11,932 bases of DNA from Trichosporon coremiiforme (GCA_039545355.1 BCJJ01000019.1:46039-57970); one strand, 5' to 3'; counted from the first letter of the stretch, positions 1-9,073 are shown. Numbers and translations: made by a program. The notes: a model not told the origin generated them from the letters alone.

Positions 1-108
1 GAGCTCTGGAACACCTATGATCAGAATGAGATCGACCGACTTATCATGTCCATGCCTAACAGGATCAAGGACACCATCTCTGCTAATGGAGGACACATTA
101 AGTATTGA
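1..108 (+). CDS. Tc1/mariner transposase, C-terminal fragment (cut by window edge)
   Basis: The frame starting at base 1 is open for 35 codons and stops with TGA at 106-108. It reads ELW, then a segment with LIMSMPNR, and ends NGGHIKY. This matches the characteristic C-terminal tail of Tc1-like DDE transposases: a Trp, then L-(I/V)-x-SMP-x-R, then a Gly-rich stretch ending in (T/I)KY. The catalytic DDE domain lies upstream, outside the window, so activity cannot be judged. The reading is strengthened by the identical tail in the inverted copy at the right end, where the open frame is also conserved. Confidence 0.85.
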   Translation, partial: ELWNTYDQNEIDRLIMSMPNRIKDTISANGGHIKY

Positions 109-284
109 TCCCAGGTGCACCATGCTTCGTATATAGGTTACCAAGACTCCCATGCACGTGGAACAACTGTTTATAGAGCAAGAAACATGCATATGCATGA
201 GTTATTCGTGGTTGCAGCGAGGTCGACAGTTCACGGCCTCGTTTGTGGCACCACTCGTTCGACTTAACCTGTGACCCTAGTTTA
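1..284 (+). mobile_element. 3' end of a Tc1/mariner DNA transposon (left copy)
   Basis: This is the distal part of a transposon that enters from beyond the left edge. It holds the last 35 codons of a transposase (1-108) and about 176 bp of 3' non-coding sequence with the terminal end. Positions 14-284 match the reverse complement of 11662-11932 over 271 bp without an indel; the only unresolved position is an N at 11749. Identity stops exactly after the TA at 283-284, and the flanks beyond it are unrelated. Tc1/mariner elements duplicate a TA on insertion, so this is the expected boundary. The 5' end and its terminal repeat lie outside the window, so the full element and the second TA cannot be checked. 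Confidence 0.85.
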
Positions 285-622
285 CACTGACCCCCGGAGT
301 CGGCAACCTTGCCCTGGTCCCAGCAGCCAGCGAGGGCGCTGACGTCCTTGGAGAAGGAGAAGGGGAAAAGGCCGGTGTCGGCGACAGGCTGGTTGGGCGT
401 GCGCTGGAAAGGCTGGAGGCCGACACACTTGCAGGTGGCCGGGTCCATGTTCTCCATGTTGATGTAGCACTCGGCACGCTGGACGTTGGTGCAGGGCGAA
501 GAGTTGAAGTTCAGCTGCTCACGCTCGGCGAAGCGCTGGACGAGCTCCGAGGAGAAGTCGTTGGTGTACTGGATGGCGCGCGCCGAGGCGGCCATGAGGG
601 CGACAGCAGCAATGGCCAGCAT
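285..622 (-). pseudogene. Cys-rich secreted protein gene, 3' part cut off by transposon
   Basis: The gene starts with ATG at 622-620. Residues 1-16 (MLAIAAVALMAASARA) form a clear signal peptide with a hydrophobic core and an Ala-x-Ala cleavage site, so the product is probably secreted. The mature part has Cys at residues 44, 52, 64, 66, 100 and 113, including a C-x-C pair, suggesting a small disulfide-bonded extracellular protein. I do not recognise the family. Host sequence runs for 112 codons plus two bases, down to 285, where the transposon begins at TA. The original 3' part must lie on the far side of the transposon, outside the window, or be lost. Reading continues in frame through the transposon end to a stop at 98-100, giving a hypothetical 174-aa chimera with 61 transposon-derived residues. 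Expression of either form is unknown. Confidence 0.7.
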
Positions 623-1114
623 GATGATTGTTGCGTCGGGGGGAGGGTGAAGAGAGTACGGAAGGGAGTCGGACTACAAGACGAGCAGGGAGAGTATGGT
701 CCGAGGGGGTGAGGGAGTGGAATGCTAGAGGGGAAGCCCACCTGATCGCCTCGCTTGGTCTTAAGTACCCATGGCCGCCTTGGAATGTTTTACCAGGTGC
801 GATGGGCTGCTGGGGCGCCGAACGGCCGTTGGGAAGAAGGACAGAGGGTTTGCCTTCTGTCCTTGTCCTGGCTCTTCGCTAGGAGCACGCTTCAGGTGCT
901 GTTGGCGTACCTGACTTGGGTTCCGATTCCTGCCTCGAACTTTACGGTTTACGTCGTCGATCTCCCACACCTTGGCACTTCCCCTGCTTCCCTAGCAAAC
1001 CTAACAGGCTCAAACCCATTCAAGTGTATCAACCTAGGCTGGGTCATCCTATTCTGCCCGGGGAGGTTGTTGGAGCGAATCAGTTGGGCAGTGGATCGAG
1101 CGCGCGTGTTCTCA

Positions 1115-1142
1115 CAGCTGCGGCCAGAGGACACCGCAGCTG
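1115..1142. repeat. Perfect 9-bp inverted repeat with 10-nt loop
   Basis: CAGCTGCGG at 1115-1123 is answered by its exact complement CCGCAGCTG at 1134-1142, with a 10-nt spacer. It could form a hairpin or serve as a dimeric protein-binding site. It lies about 500 bp upstream of the truncated secreted-protein gene. No function can be assigned, and a match of this length can occur by chance in several kilobases. Confidence 0.6.
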
Positions 1143-2001
1143 TTCAGCTGTTTCGTGCGGTGAGACACTGCAGTCATAATCGTCCCAAAAGACAGTTTGA
1201 TTATGGGAGCCTGCCGTCATATGCCGTTGCATACGGGACAGGGAAGTGGTTAGGATCTGGGACGGCGCGGTCGAGCGCGAAAGCTCGGTATGTTATCCGG
1301 GCAGTCGGGACCCGCGAGCTAACGACGCACCATCGCCGCTAGTCTGCAGTAGTGGCCGTGGATCGGGTTGTCTCTGCCCTATATGGCTTGGAAGAGCACC
1401 CGTCAGGTCTGCCCAGACTGCAGAGCACAAACCAAGGATCGGGGCCACTCGTAAATGATCAAGTTGCGTCATGCTTGGGCGGCAGACTAGTGGTGTGTCT
1501 GGGTTCATGAACGATAGGGGACCAGGGCGGACCCACAGGGAGAGCAATTCATACCCGCCTCGACTGTGTAAGAGATCGAGCGCGCAGGCGCGACGATGGA
1601 CCGAGCAGCCAGTGTCAGACCGGCCGCGCTGCCGCTGACGGCATCTGAATCCTTCCCGAAGTTGACTTGCGTGAATCTTGGCACTGGCCAAGCACTCAAA
1701 CGTAAGGGTGCCAGCGGACTTGCAAACACGCATCTGGTGCTAGTACGTATCGGGACACGTCCGCGGTATGCATTCTGCCATAACCCTCTCGCTCGCCTTC
1801 CAGGCTCTGTGCTCGTGCCGGCTCCTCCTGCGGCCCAGACTGAGTGATGCCGAAGCAATTCGTGGAAACTGTTCGCCTCCTGCATCCCCGGCAATACAAT
1901 GCCCTCACGATGACAGCATCTGTTTTACCCATAGGAGGCAGCTGACGGCGGATCCGAACGTTGGGCGGCACTGGCGTCGCGGGGCTGCCCGGTGTGGCGC
2001 T

Positions 2002-2024
2002 GCTGGCGTCAAAGCTGGCGTCAA
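2002..2024. repeat. 12-bp near-tandem duplication
   Basis: GCTGGCGTCAA occurs at 2002-2012 and again at 2014-2024, separated by one A, so the unit is 12 bp with almost two copies. It lies in the gene-poor region and is probably a slippage product. Confidence 0.6.
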
Positions 2025-2228
2025 CCGACTCAACGTAGCGTCAGTAGCGCGGGTCTGGGACAATTCAGCCCGAACGTCGTCTTCCCAAAGCTTTGGCGGG
2101 CCCTTGACTTGATCCTGCAAAACTCCTGTATTCACATGATCTCCTACGATCGTAAGTACACCATAAAGGCAGCGTGCACGTTTACTAGGACGTCCACTCT
2201 GCGTTGTCATAATACGATTCACCCGGTA

Positions 2229-2256
2229 TCCTTACACTCTTCTCCTTACACTCTTC
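2229..2256. repeat. 14-bp perfect tandem duplication
   Basis: The unit TCCTTACACTCTTC is present twice head to tail (2229-2242 and 2243-2256). It is pyrimidine-rich and lies in a gene-poor region, with no clear role. Confidence 0.75.
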
Positions 2257-3376
2257 GGAGAGGACGGAGTGCGTCGTTGGACCGGGGCTGACCGGGAGAA
2301 CAGACAGAACTCGTGGCGTACGGGCGTGCTCGTCACGGCCAGCCCTGCCGTCGTCTTCGGCCAGCAGCTCGGATCCCTCTCGGAACGTCTACCAGACATG
2401 GCTGGCATGGGCAGGCTTGTTACCTTGGCAACAACCGCTGGTCCATCCGTCCCGGATTCCGGTCAGGAATGAATAGCAGCTGCGGCCGTGTACGTGTTGA
2501 CAGTCTCGTCACCGGCACTGCCTCGGAATACGCCGCACGGCGGTCGCGTCGGCACTCTCTCCGGCCCATCTCCGGCACTCCGGCGTGGACGGTAGTTCTT
2601 CGTCGGCTGGACTGGAGAGACAGGCGGCGCAATTTGCCGCCGGGTCGGATCTCATTAGTGCGCAACGTCTCTGTTCGCTGCGCTGCTCGAGTTCAGGACA
2701 CTGCCACTTCCGTAAGGGCCACCCTCAGGTGCTGGCTTAACTTGCGTCACTCTGTGTCCTTGGCGCAGCGTGTGCCAGCGGAACGTCTTGAGTCCTGAAC
2801 ACCAAACCTTACCCAGGATACGGGGACGAAACATAGTTTCAGCCCTACGCCAAGAGAACGTTCGGCGTCCGCCCCTTGGGACGCGCACCGCCGCAATCGC
2901 TCTGGAGAGTTGGTCTCTAGAACGCACGAAGACAACGCATTGCTCATGAACACGAGGTGAACCATGCTTACCAGCCTGTCTTGCTTAAAGCCAACCTTGT
3001 TTGTGAACTCAGATGGTTGCTGCCGTCCCTCACCAAGCAGGCGTGCCTATTTCGAGCCCTCGAAGCTTCCCCGCCAAGAGTATGCTCTGAGCGCTGGCCC
3101 TCTGTCTGTCCAACTTTCTCCAGCTTTGCCCTTCATTAAGATCTCGTCCGCGTGCTGAACCACACTCGCCTCCTTAATTTACCTCAGTGCAACCGCGTCC
3201 TCATAGCCAAGTAAGCTTCTTACAGGATGCATTTTTCAACAGGTAACAAGTAGTACGACTCCAGTACAACCTACCTCGGTCTCGGGCAGACCGGGCAGTT
3301 CCAGCTTCCCGGTCATGCAGATTCCCGAGGCGGGACAAAGATGATGTTCAGGCTCATCGGCGAGCAGCTTAGGGTC

Positions 3377-4868
3377 TTAGGCCAATCCAAGGCCGCAGGA
3401 GACCTCGATGATCTGGCCCTGTTGGATGTCAGCGCTGCGTTCGGCAAGCTCCGCGAAGCTCCGTTGTACTTCCACCTTTCGGACATCCTTCCCGAGCTCT
3501 CGACGAAAGTCTGCAAGTCTCGAGAATGAAGCAGAAGTTGGCGGTAGCACGAGCTCAAAGGCATACTCACAGTCATGGACCCGTTCTCGATGAGGTCGAC
3601 ATAGGTCTTGGCGACGTCCTGGACGTCCGAGATCTTGTTGAGCGCCGCCTTCTTCTTGGCCTGCTCAAACTTGGCCGGCGAGAAGCCCTGGCTCCACTCC
3701 GTCTCCATGACTCCGGCCGCGACCGCGTTCACGCGCACCTCGGGCGCACACGCCTTGGCGAGCGAGCGCGTCAGCTGCACCGACCCAGCCTTCGTCACCG
3801 CGTACGCCTGGCGTTAGCGTTGTTCCTGTTGCTCTGTGCGTCACCCGGGGTTGCCCGGAGTGCGCCTCTGCGGGTCGCTGTATCCCGCTAGCGTGGTTTG
3901 GTACACCGACCGAGGAGTGCGAAGGGGATGAGGTACTCCAGTCACTCCTCAGCGTAACTCTAGTCCACCGGGCAGGGTATTGCATTGCTGGCGCTGACAT
4001 GCCCGACGCCGAAGTCACTCACCATGCTGCTACCACCGGGACGCAGGCCGGCGACCGAGGCCGAGATAACGAACGCGCCGTTGTTCTTCTTCAGCTCGTC
4101 CTTGACCGCCTGCATCAGCCACAGGTGCGCCATCACGTTCGTCGTGAAGCACTTGTTCCAGTCCTCGTCGGAAACAGCGTCTGCGCGGGCGTCAGCGGGC
4201 GAGTTCGGTAAGTCTGCGGGAGCGGGCCATGTGCTTATCGGTAAAGACGATGTCGGCTCCCTAACCGCCAAGATCGCCTCCGAGCTCCTAGACGCCGGAT
4301 TTTGGAAGCTGATCTCTCATCGATGACCAGGATCCGGAGCCACTCTAACCCCCAGGTCCTTACTCACCGATGTCGTTGAAGTTGGCGAACTGCGTCCATC
4401 CGACGTTCGAGACGACAATGTCGAGCCCGCCGAGGCCCTTGATCGCATCAGCCGCGATCTTGTTGACACCCTCGTGGCTGAACGCATCTCCGGGGATGAT
4501 GACGTGTCCCGATCCAGCGAGCGAGTCGCGCGTCTGCTCGGCACGGTCCATGTTCGAGCTGTAGTTGATCGCGACCTTGGCACCACGGTCGGCCAGGATC
4601 TTGCTGACGGCAGCGCCTAACGTCAGCTCCTGCTTTGGCTTGTTCGGACGAGACCATCCGTGTATTCCAGCGACCATCGAACACGCAAGTCTGGCGATCG
4701 AGGTCCCCGGACGTGCCCCGCATCCCCACACCAAAGGAGGTGGTTCGGTGTATCCACATATCCAGATATCCATGCAGCTGTGTTCGCACAACCGCATCAT
4801 CCGCCGTACTCACCGACGCCGCGAGATCCACCGGTAACGAGAGCGCGCTTTCCCTGGAGCGAAACCAT
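3377..4868 (-). CDS. Short-chain dehydrogenase/reductase (classical, FabG-like), five exons
   Basis: This gene encodes an NAD(P)-dependent oxidoreductase of 246 aa, the usual length for a classical SDR. I built it from exons 4868-4814, 4616-4368, 4180-4023, 3807-3571 and 3418-3377, which total 741 nt with phases that agree at every junction. The introns (197, 187, 215 and 152 bp) start GTGAGT and end AG after CTGAC or CTAAC branch-like sites. The cofactor motif TGGSRGVG (residues 12-19) spans the exon 1-2 junction. The inner Asn motif is SNVG (88-91) rather than NNAG. Catalytic residues are N116, S143, Y156 and K160, with YAVTK created at the start of exon 4. The C-terminus TGQIIEV is typical of the family. 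Substrate is not predictable; the position beside a regulator and a ring-cleavage dioxygenase makes a catabolic role possible. It is transcribed divergently from the transcription factor. Confidence in the structure and superfamily is high; in the substrate, low. Confidence 0.9.
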
Positions 4869-4912
4869 TTTGATGTGTGTTTGAACTGATGTGGAGTGGA
4901 GTGTCGTGTGGC

Positions 4913-4940
4913 GAGTGGAGAGTGGAGAGTGGAGAGTGGA
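4913..4940. repeat. Four tandem GAGTGGA heptamers
   Basis: Four perfect head-to-tail copies of GAGTGGA begin 45 bp upstream of the reductase ATG, with related degenerate copies at about 4890-4901. On the coding strand this reads as a pyrimidine-rich TCCACTC array in the core promoter or 5' leader. It may be a binding array, a CT-rich initiator, or simply a microsatellite. Confidence 0.8.
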
Positions 4941-5347
4941 TGTGCTAACGGGTTGCAGTGTTCACGTTCTGAGAACCGACGCTTGCCGGTGTGGGTCAGC
5001 GGTTAAGTAGCAGGGCCAGCATGGGGCGGTGATATGACGTCTGGGATCGGTAACCAGGCGGGTAAACCAAAGCAAGGTGGGCTTCTGATGGACGGATAAA
5101 CGGGCATGCTTGCATTGATTATCAACCCACCGCTAAGTGTCTATTTAAGGTCTGGGGGGGTCGTAACTACGCAAGCTTCGCAGTGGGCTCAGAGGTCTTG
5201 TCTGGCTGAGTGCCGCCGGAACACTGGCTGGCAAAGTCGAAGAGAAGAGAAAAGACTCGGTGATCAAGGAACAGGGGGGGAGAAGATGGATCTCCCAGTT
5301 CTTCCGGTGGATATTGCGAAATGGGGCATGAGTTGCCGATTTCCTAT

Positions 5348-5353
5348 CACGTG
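5348..5353. promoter_or_regulatory. CACGTG E-box
   Basis: This perfect CACGTG palindrome lies in the divergent promoter. A second copy is at 5536-5541. Fungal bHLH factors bind CACGTG, but a 6-bp palindrome is weak evidence on its own. Confidence 0.35.
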
Positions 5354-5535
5354 AATTGCAACCTCAAGTCTCAGACCGAGGTCCGTCATGGCAGCGTGCG
5401 TTAAGGTGTTCCTTCGCACTGTGCCCCGCTCGTCACCACCCCGTCACCACGTCAGCGCCGATCCCAGCCAACCACTGCGCACCCCCTCTTCTCCACTCGT
5501 AACGCAATGCAAGACGCCGCGATGGGAGAAGGGAC

Positions 5536-5541
5536 CACGTG
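5536..5541. promoter_or_regulatory. CACGTG E-box (second copy)
   Basis: This is a second perfect CACGTG, 188 bp from the first and about 515 bp upstream of the transcription factor start. Two copies in one promoter raise the chance of a functional bHLH site, but this remains an inference. Confidence 0.35.
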
Positions 5542-5604
5542 TAGAATTGGTCAGCACTTATGTATCATTGGCTCGGACGAGCCGGCCCCGTCCCAACGGC
5601 GAGT

Positions 5605-5620
5605 TTACGGCCTTACGGCC
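5605..5620. repeat. Tandem TTACGGCC pair
   Basis: TTACGGCC is present twice head to tail (5605-5612 and 5613-5620), followed by GAC so that the second copy reads CGGCCGAC. It could be a repeated CGG-type half site in the divergent promoter, or a chance duplication. Confidence 0.5.
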
Positions 5621-5981
5621 GACAGATGTCCGGGCGACTAACCCAAAATGAGCGAGAGTCAGCCGAACATTTGAGCAGGCCAGCAAAAGTGGTTTTCATG
5701 CTGAACCGCGGCTCTGATAACGACTGCAACTTGCAGAGAAGTCGGTCAAGCTTGTGTCGATCTGGGATAGTCATGAGCATGCATGCATGCAGAGTTGCGG
5801 GGATGACTCCGTTGCAAGGAAGGTTGCTGAGAATCGGCGACCTGGTGTCTGCCTCAGTGGTACGGTTTGCTTCCGTGGCCGGGTATTAACCGAGTCGGGC
5901 GGGCTGGCGTGCGACCGGCGACCCCCCCACCTGCAGAGCGGAGTCGGCTGCATCGAGGCCTCTGCTCGTCGCGGGCAGCAA

Positions 5982-6005
5982 TCTCCTTCCTGTCCATTTT
6001 CTTTT
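5982..6005 (+). promoter_or_regulatory. Pyrimidine-rich tract upstream of transcription factor start
   Basis: This 24-nt stretch is almost entirely C and T on the plus strand and ends 49 bp before the ATG at 6055. CT-rich tracts just upstream of the start are common near transcription initiation sites in fungal genes, so this is a plausible initiation region. No ATG lies between it and the chosen start. Confidence 0.4.
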
Positions 6006-6054
6006 GACAAACAAGGCATCCACCCCGACCGGTTCGCCCCGAGCATCCTGAGCA

Positions 6055-9013
6055 ATGGACAGTGGCAAGCAAGCGCCGCAGGCGCCATCCGTCTTCCCGG
6101 TTAGTATCGAGACGCCCGTTTCTTTCCGCAATCATGAAGCTGACGCCGGCGCCGTCGCCTCCGATAGCCTATCGCTCCGTTTAGTTTCACGCTCGGACCA
6201 GGTAACGCCCTCCGCAAGGCCAAGGCCGTCCAGAACTGCAGCGGTGAGTAGCCTGCCTTTCCAATGCTGCGACGTGGTCATCGTGTGGCGGCCCTTGCAC
6301 CATGCATCGAGCTGGAAGCTGACGAACAGCGTGCCGCCGCCGAAAGACGAAAGTCCGTATGATCGCCCGACCCCGCTGCGCCTCATTCCGCCATTCCGGG
6401 GCAACGGCGGCGGGGCACAACCACCCCCTCTACTGATGCATCGACTGACAACAGTGTGACCGCCTTTGGCCATGCACGCCATGCAAGGACCGCGGCGAGG
6501 CGAACCTGTGCGAGCAGTATGTGAAGGAGCCGAGCGATCGGCCGACGTGAGTTCGATCACGCCTGCGAGTGACTCACCGGTGACAGAGGCTACACGCATG
6601 TTCTCGATACGTCGATTTTGGCGAACCGCGTTCAGCAGCTCGAAAACGTCCTCTCGCGCCTGATCACGCGCGTCGACAAGGTCGAGGACTACAACGACCT
6701 GCTGTACGAGTTCAAGGACCCGCTCCCGACTTACCGCCCTAACAAGCGCGAAGGGGATGAGCAAGACGGGAGGGACTCGAAACGCCAGTCGACCGACCAC
6801 AAGCCGTCGATCCGCGACCACATGGACCTTGACCGCGAGAACTCGGCGTCTGCTTCGGGACATACCAAGGCTGCGTCCATCGCTCCAAGCAACCTGTCGC
6901 AGGACATCATTTCGCCAGTCATGACGATGCCGCCGTTGAGATCCGGAGGAAGACCGTCGCAACAACAACCTCAGCCCGGCCCATCAAACAGCCAGATGCA
7001 GCCACAGCATGGAACACCCGGCAGCCAGATCCTGGGAGGAGGGGACTCATCGTGGATGAACAGTCTGAACCGCGACCCAGGACCTTACGGAGGCGCCTAC
7101 ACGCCGGGTAACATGGATTTCCTGCGCAGCGGATTTGAGCCGGCCAGCAAAGCGCCCAGCGCCCACGAGCACGACGCCGCCCTCGCGCTGGAGGGCATGG
7201 CGCTCGGCCGAGAGCTGCACAACGCGATCCCGCAGTCAAGAGATGAACGTGAGCTCAAACAGGGCTAGTAGCCTCTAGCTGACAAGCAGAAAACAACAAC
7301 GAGCCGACACCTGGATCACCGATCACGTTCTCGTCTTTCGTGCAGAGCAAGAAAATCCACAAGCCGTCCGGCGGGCTCAAGGCGTTCCCTGCCGCGTCGC
7401 GGTTGCCGTCGATCATCGTCGGCAAGTACGTCATCAACCACTACCTGGAGAACGTCGACTTCAGATGGCGCTGCCTGCACCGGCCGACGTTTGAGCGGCA
7501 GCTGGAGGATCTGTCGCAGCGGCTGCGGCACAAGTCGACCGACTTTTACCGCGACGAGCTGTCGACGCTGGCGCTGTATGCAGCGTGTCTCGCCGTCGGC
7601 GTCCACTTCCTCGACGACGACGGATACCGCGACCTGAACCTGAACGAAGAGCAGGCGGAGCAGCTCGCGGCTACGTGCTGGGAGGTGTCGTACCAGGCGC
7701 TCGAGGCATCGGACTGGATGCAGGTGCACGACATCCGCAGCGTGCAGACGATCATGTGAGTTGCAATCCTTCGAGAACGGATCAAGGATCAACTGACATG
7801 CAGCATTGCGGGAGTGTACCTGTCGTCGATCCGCCGAGCGAACCAGCACTGGACACTGCTGGGCTCGGCGACAAAGGTGGCGATGGCGCTCGGCTTCGGC
7901 AGCGTGCCAGACGAGCAAAAGATCATGAACGGGGAGGTGAAGCGTATCCCGCACCGGTGGCGGAACACGATTGACCGCGAAGTCGCGCGTCGGGTGTGGT
8001 ACTGCCTTCTCGAGCTCGACTGGCTCTTCTCGATGGAGTACGGGTTCGTGTACCTGATCAGTCCCGAGATCCACCAAACATCAGAACCGGCGAACGTCAA
8101 CGACGTCGACATCAAGCCCGACGAGCCCGTCACCTCCCTCCCGCCAGACCAGTACACGGACATGTCGTACTTCCTCCAGCGGCTCAAGCTGTTCTACCCG
8201 TTCCAGGGCGTGGTTCTGAAGGCACGCAAGGCGGGGCGCATGCGCTACGCGTTTGTGCAGGAGGCGAACACCGAGCTGCAGCGTGCCGTGGACAACATGC
8301 CCGCGTTCTACCGCGACACGGACGGCGCCGAGGCGGCCTCGGACGCCGTCCACCTGTACCGCATCAAGCGCGAGTCGATTGCGCTGAGCGAAGGCGCCGA
8401 CCTGCGTTTGATGAGACTGCACCGGTACTACTTCTCCGAGGCGTGCCAGAACCCGCGGTACCTGCTGAGCAAGCAGACGTGTCTGTCGTGTGCGCGGCGT
8501 CTGCTCGAGTCCAAGACGCGGCACGGCAACCTGTACTCGAACACGAACTACTGGGCGCACACGTACTGCATCTTCGCCTCGAGCGTTGTGTGCATCATCT
8601 ACCTGCACTACGCTTTGCCGCAGGAGGTGGACGACTACAAGCGTTTGGTCGAGAGCGGCGTCGAGCAGCTTAAGAGCCTGACGCGCCGGCGCGCTTCCGA
8701 ACTCGGCGAAGCCGGGGAAACTCTGCTCTCGTTGATGAACGTGCAGCTCAGTCGGCGGGACGACCCGACCCAGCCCGAGAACCTGAAGCGCGGCCTGAAC
8801 GAGCTCGAGACGGACGCGTGGGAGGGCTTCCTGCCCCCCGACCTACTGGCGAGACTGAACGGGGGCGTGTTCGGAAGTGTCGGCGCGGGGGAACAGACAG
8901 ACACGTTCAACAGCCAGGCGGGCGACGTTGGCGGGGGGACAGATCTCGGGTTCTCGTTCGACAATCTCCTCGACGACCTCCAATTCAACGAGGGCAACTT
9001 TATGGTCCTGTAG
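6055..9013 (+). CDS. Zn2Cys6 transcription factor with fungal-specific domain, seven exons
   Basis: This gene encodes a probable nuclear DNA-binding regulator of 857 aa. The exons are 6055-6099, 6168-6243, 6330-6352, 6455-6546, 6587-7248, 7290-7755 and 7804-9013. Lengths sum to 2574 nt and all phases agree. The ATG at 6055 is the first after an in-frame TGA at 6049. The zinc cluster uses C39, C42, C49, C55, C58 and C67 with spacing C-x2-C-x6-C-x5-C-x2-C-x8-C, and its basic core CRRRKTK comes from the 23-nt exon 3. A leucine-rich coiled coil follows (about 89-115), the usual dimerisation element. A Gln/Pro-rich linker (about 200-225) leads to the fungal-specific (middle homology) domain from about residue 338, with its typical HRPTF motif. 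The tail (833-857) is acidic and aromatic, like an activation domain. I do not recognise an orthologue. Its place between a reductase and a dioxygenase suggests a local pathway regulator. The intron 3 donor (GTCCGT) and the intron 5 acceptor (AAGCAG) are the least certain splice choices. Confidence 0.88.
6330..6352 (+). other. 23-nt microexon coding the zinc-cluster core
   Basis: This short exon of the transcription factor lies between acceptor GACGAACAG and donor GTCCGT. It supplies the second zinc-binding Cys and the basic residues RRRKTK. With it the six-Cys spacing is canonical; without it the protein has only four of the six ligands. Flanking introns are 86 bp (6244-6329) and 102 bp (6353-6454), each with a CTGAC sequence 2-5 bp before the acceptor AG. 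Confidence 0.85.
7285..7289 (+). other. NAGNAG tandem splice acceptor
   Basis: Intron 5 of the transcription factor ends in AAGCAG. Both AGs (7285-7286 and 7288-7289) keep the reading frame and differ by one codon: the distal site gives a Gln at residue 300, the proximal site Pro-Glu instead. I used the distal CAG because CAG is normally preferred over AAG. Confidence 0.65.
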
Positions 9014-9073
9014 TGTATTTCATTCAGCATTAGAGCATGTACAGTACATATCCAACTTGTCGTTCCAGTCTGG

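Larger units (their letters stand above)
623..3376. other. 2.75-kb region without a recognisable gene
   Basis: This stretch lies between the start of the truncated secreted-protein gene and the stop of the reductase gene, so its left part should include the promoter of the former and its right part the 3' end of the latter. Open frames of up to 195 codons occur (755-1342 plus, 2313-2798 plus, 1293-1733 minus). Their translations are rich in Arg, Ser and Pro, have no family motif I recognise, and cannot be joined into a convincing spliced gene. No tRNA with A and B boxes was seen. Small structures are a 9-bp perfect inverted repeat (1115-1142), a 14-bp tandem duplication (2229-2256) and a 12-bp near-tandem duplication (2002-2024). 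A rapidly evolving or lineage-specific gene, or a long non-coding RNA, cannot be excluded. Confidence 0.5.
4869..6054. promoter_or_regulatory. Divergent promoter region between reductase and transcription factor
   Basis: This 1.19-kb intergenic region separates two divergent start codons and must hold both promoters. Visible elements are four GAGTGGA heptamers just upstream of the reductase, two CACGTG E-box palindromes (5348-5353 and 5536-5541), a tandem TTACGGCC pair (5605-5620), a GCATGC palindromic run (about 5777-5790) and a pyrimidine-rich tract before the transcription factor start. No convincing gene was found in it. No well-placed TATA box was recognised for either gene; a TATTTAAG at about 5142 is far from both starts. 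Confidence 0.6.

Noticed and set aside
755..1342. 195-codon plus-strand open frame
   Set aside because: There is no recognisable motif, the composition is ordinary, and overlapping frames on both strands are of similar length. Kept only as part of the gene-poor region.
1293..1894. Overlapping minus-strand open frames of 146 and 129 codons
   Set aside because: They overlap in different frames, and neither has a recognisable motif, signal peptide or plausible splice partner.
2313..2798. 161-codon plus-strand open frame
   Set aside because: The translation is very Arg-rich with no family signature. It is likely a chance frame in GC-rich DNA.
623..3376. tRNA or other small RNA gene
   Set aside because: I looked for A-box and B-box motifs and cloverleaf arms and found no convincing set. 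A covariance-model search would be needed to be certain.
6132..6968. 278-codon minus-strand open frame antisense to the transcription factor
   Set aside because: It runs across exons and introns of a well-supported gene and is a shadow of GC-biased codon use.
8081..8608. 175-codon antisense open frame
   Set aside because: It lies wholly within exon 7 of the transcription factor on the other strand and has no family motif.
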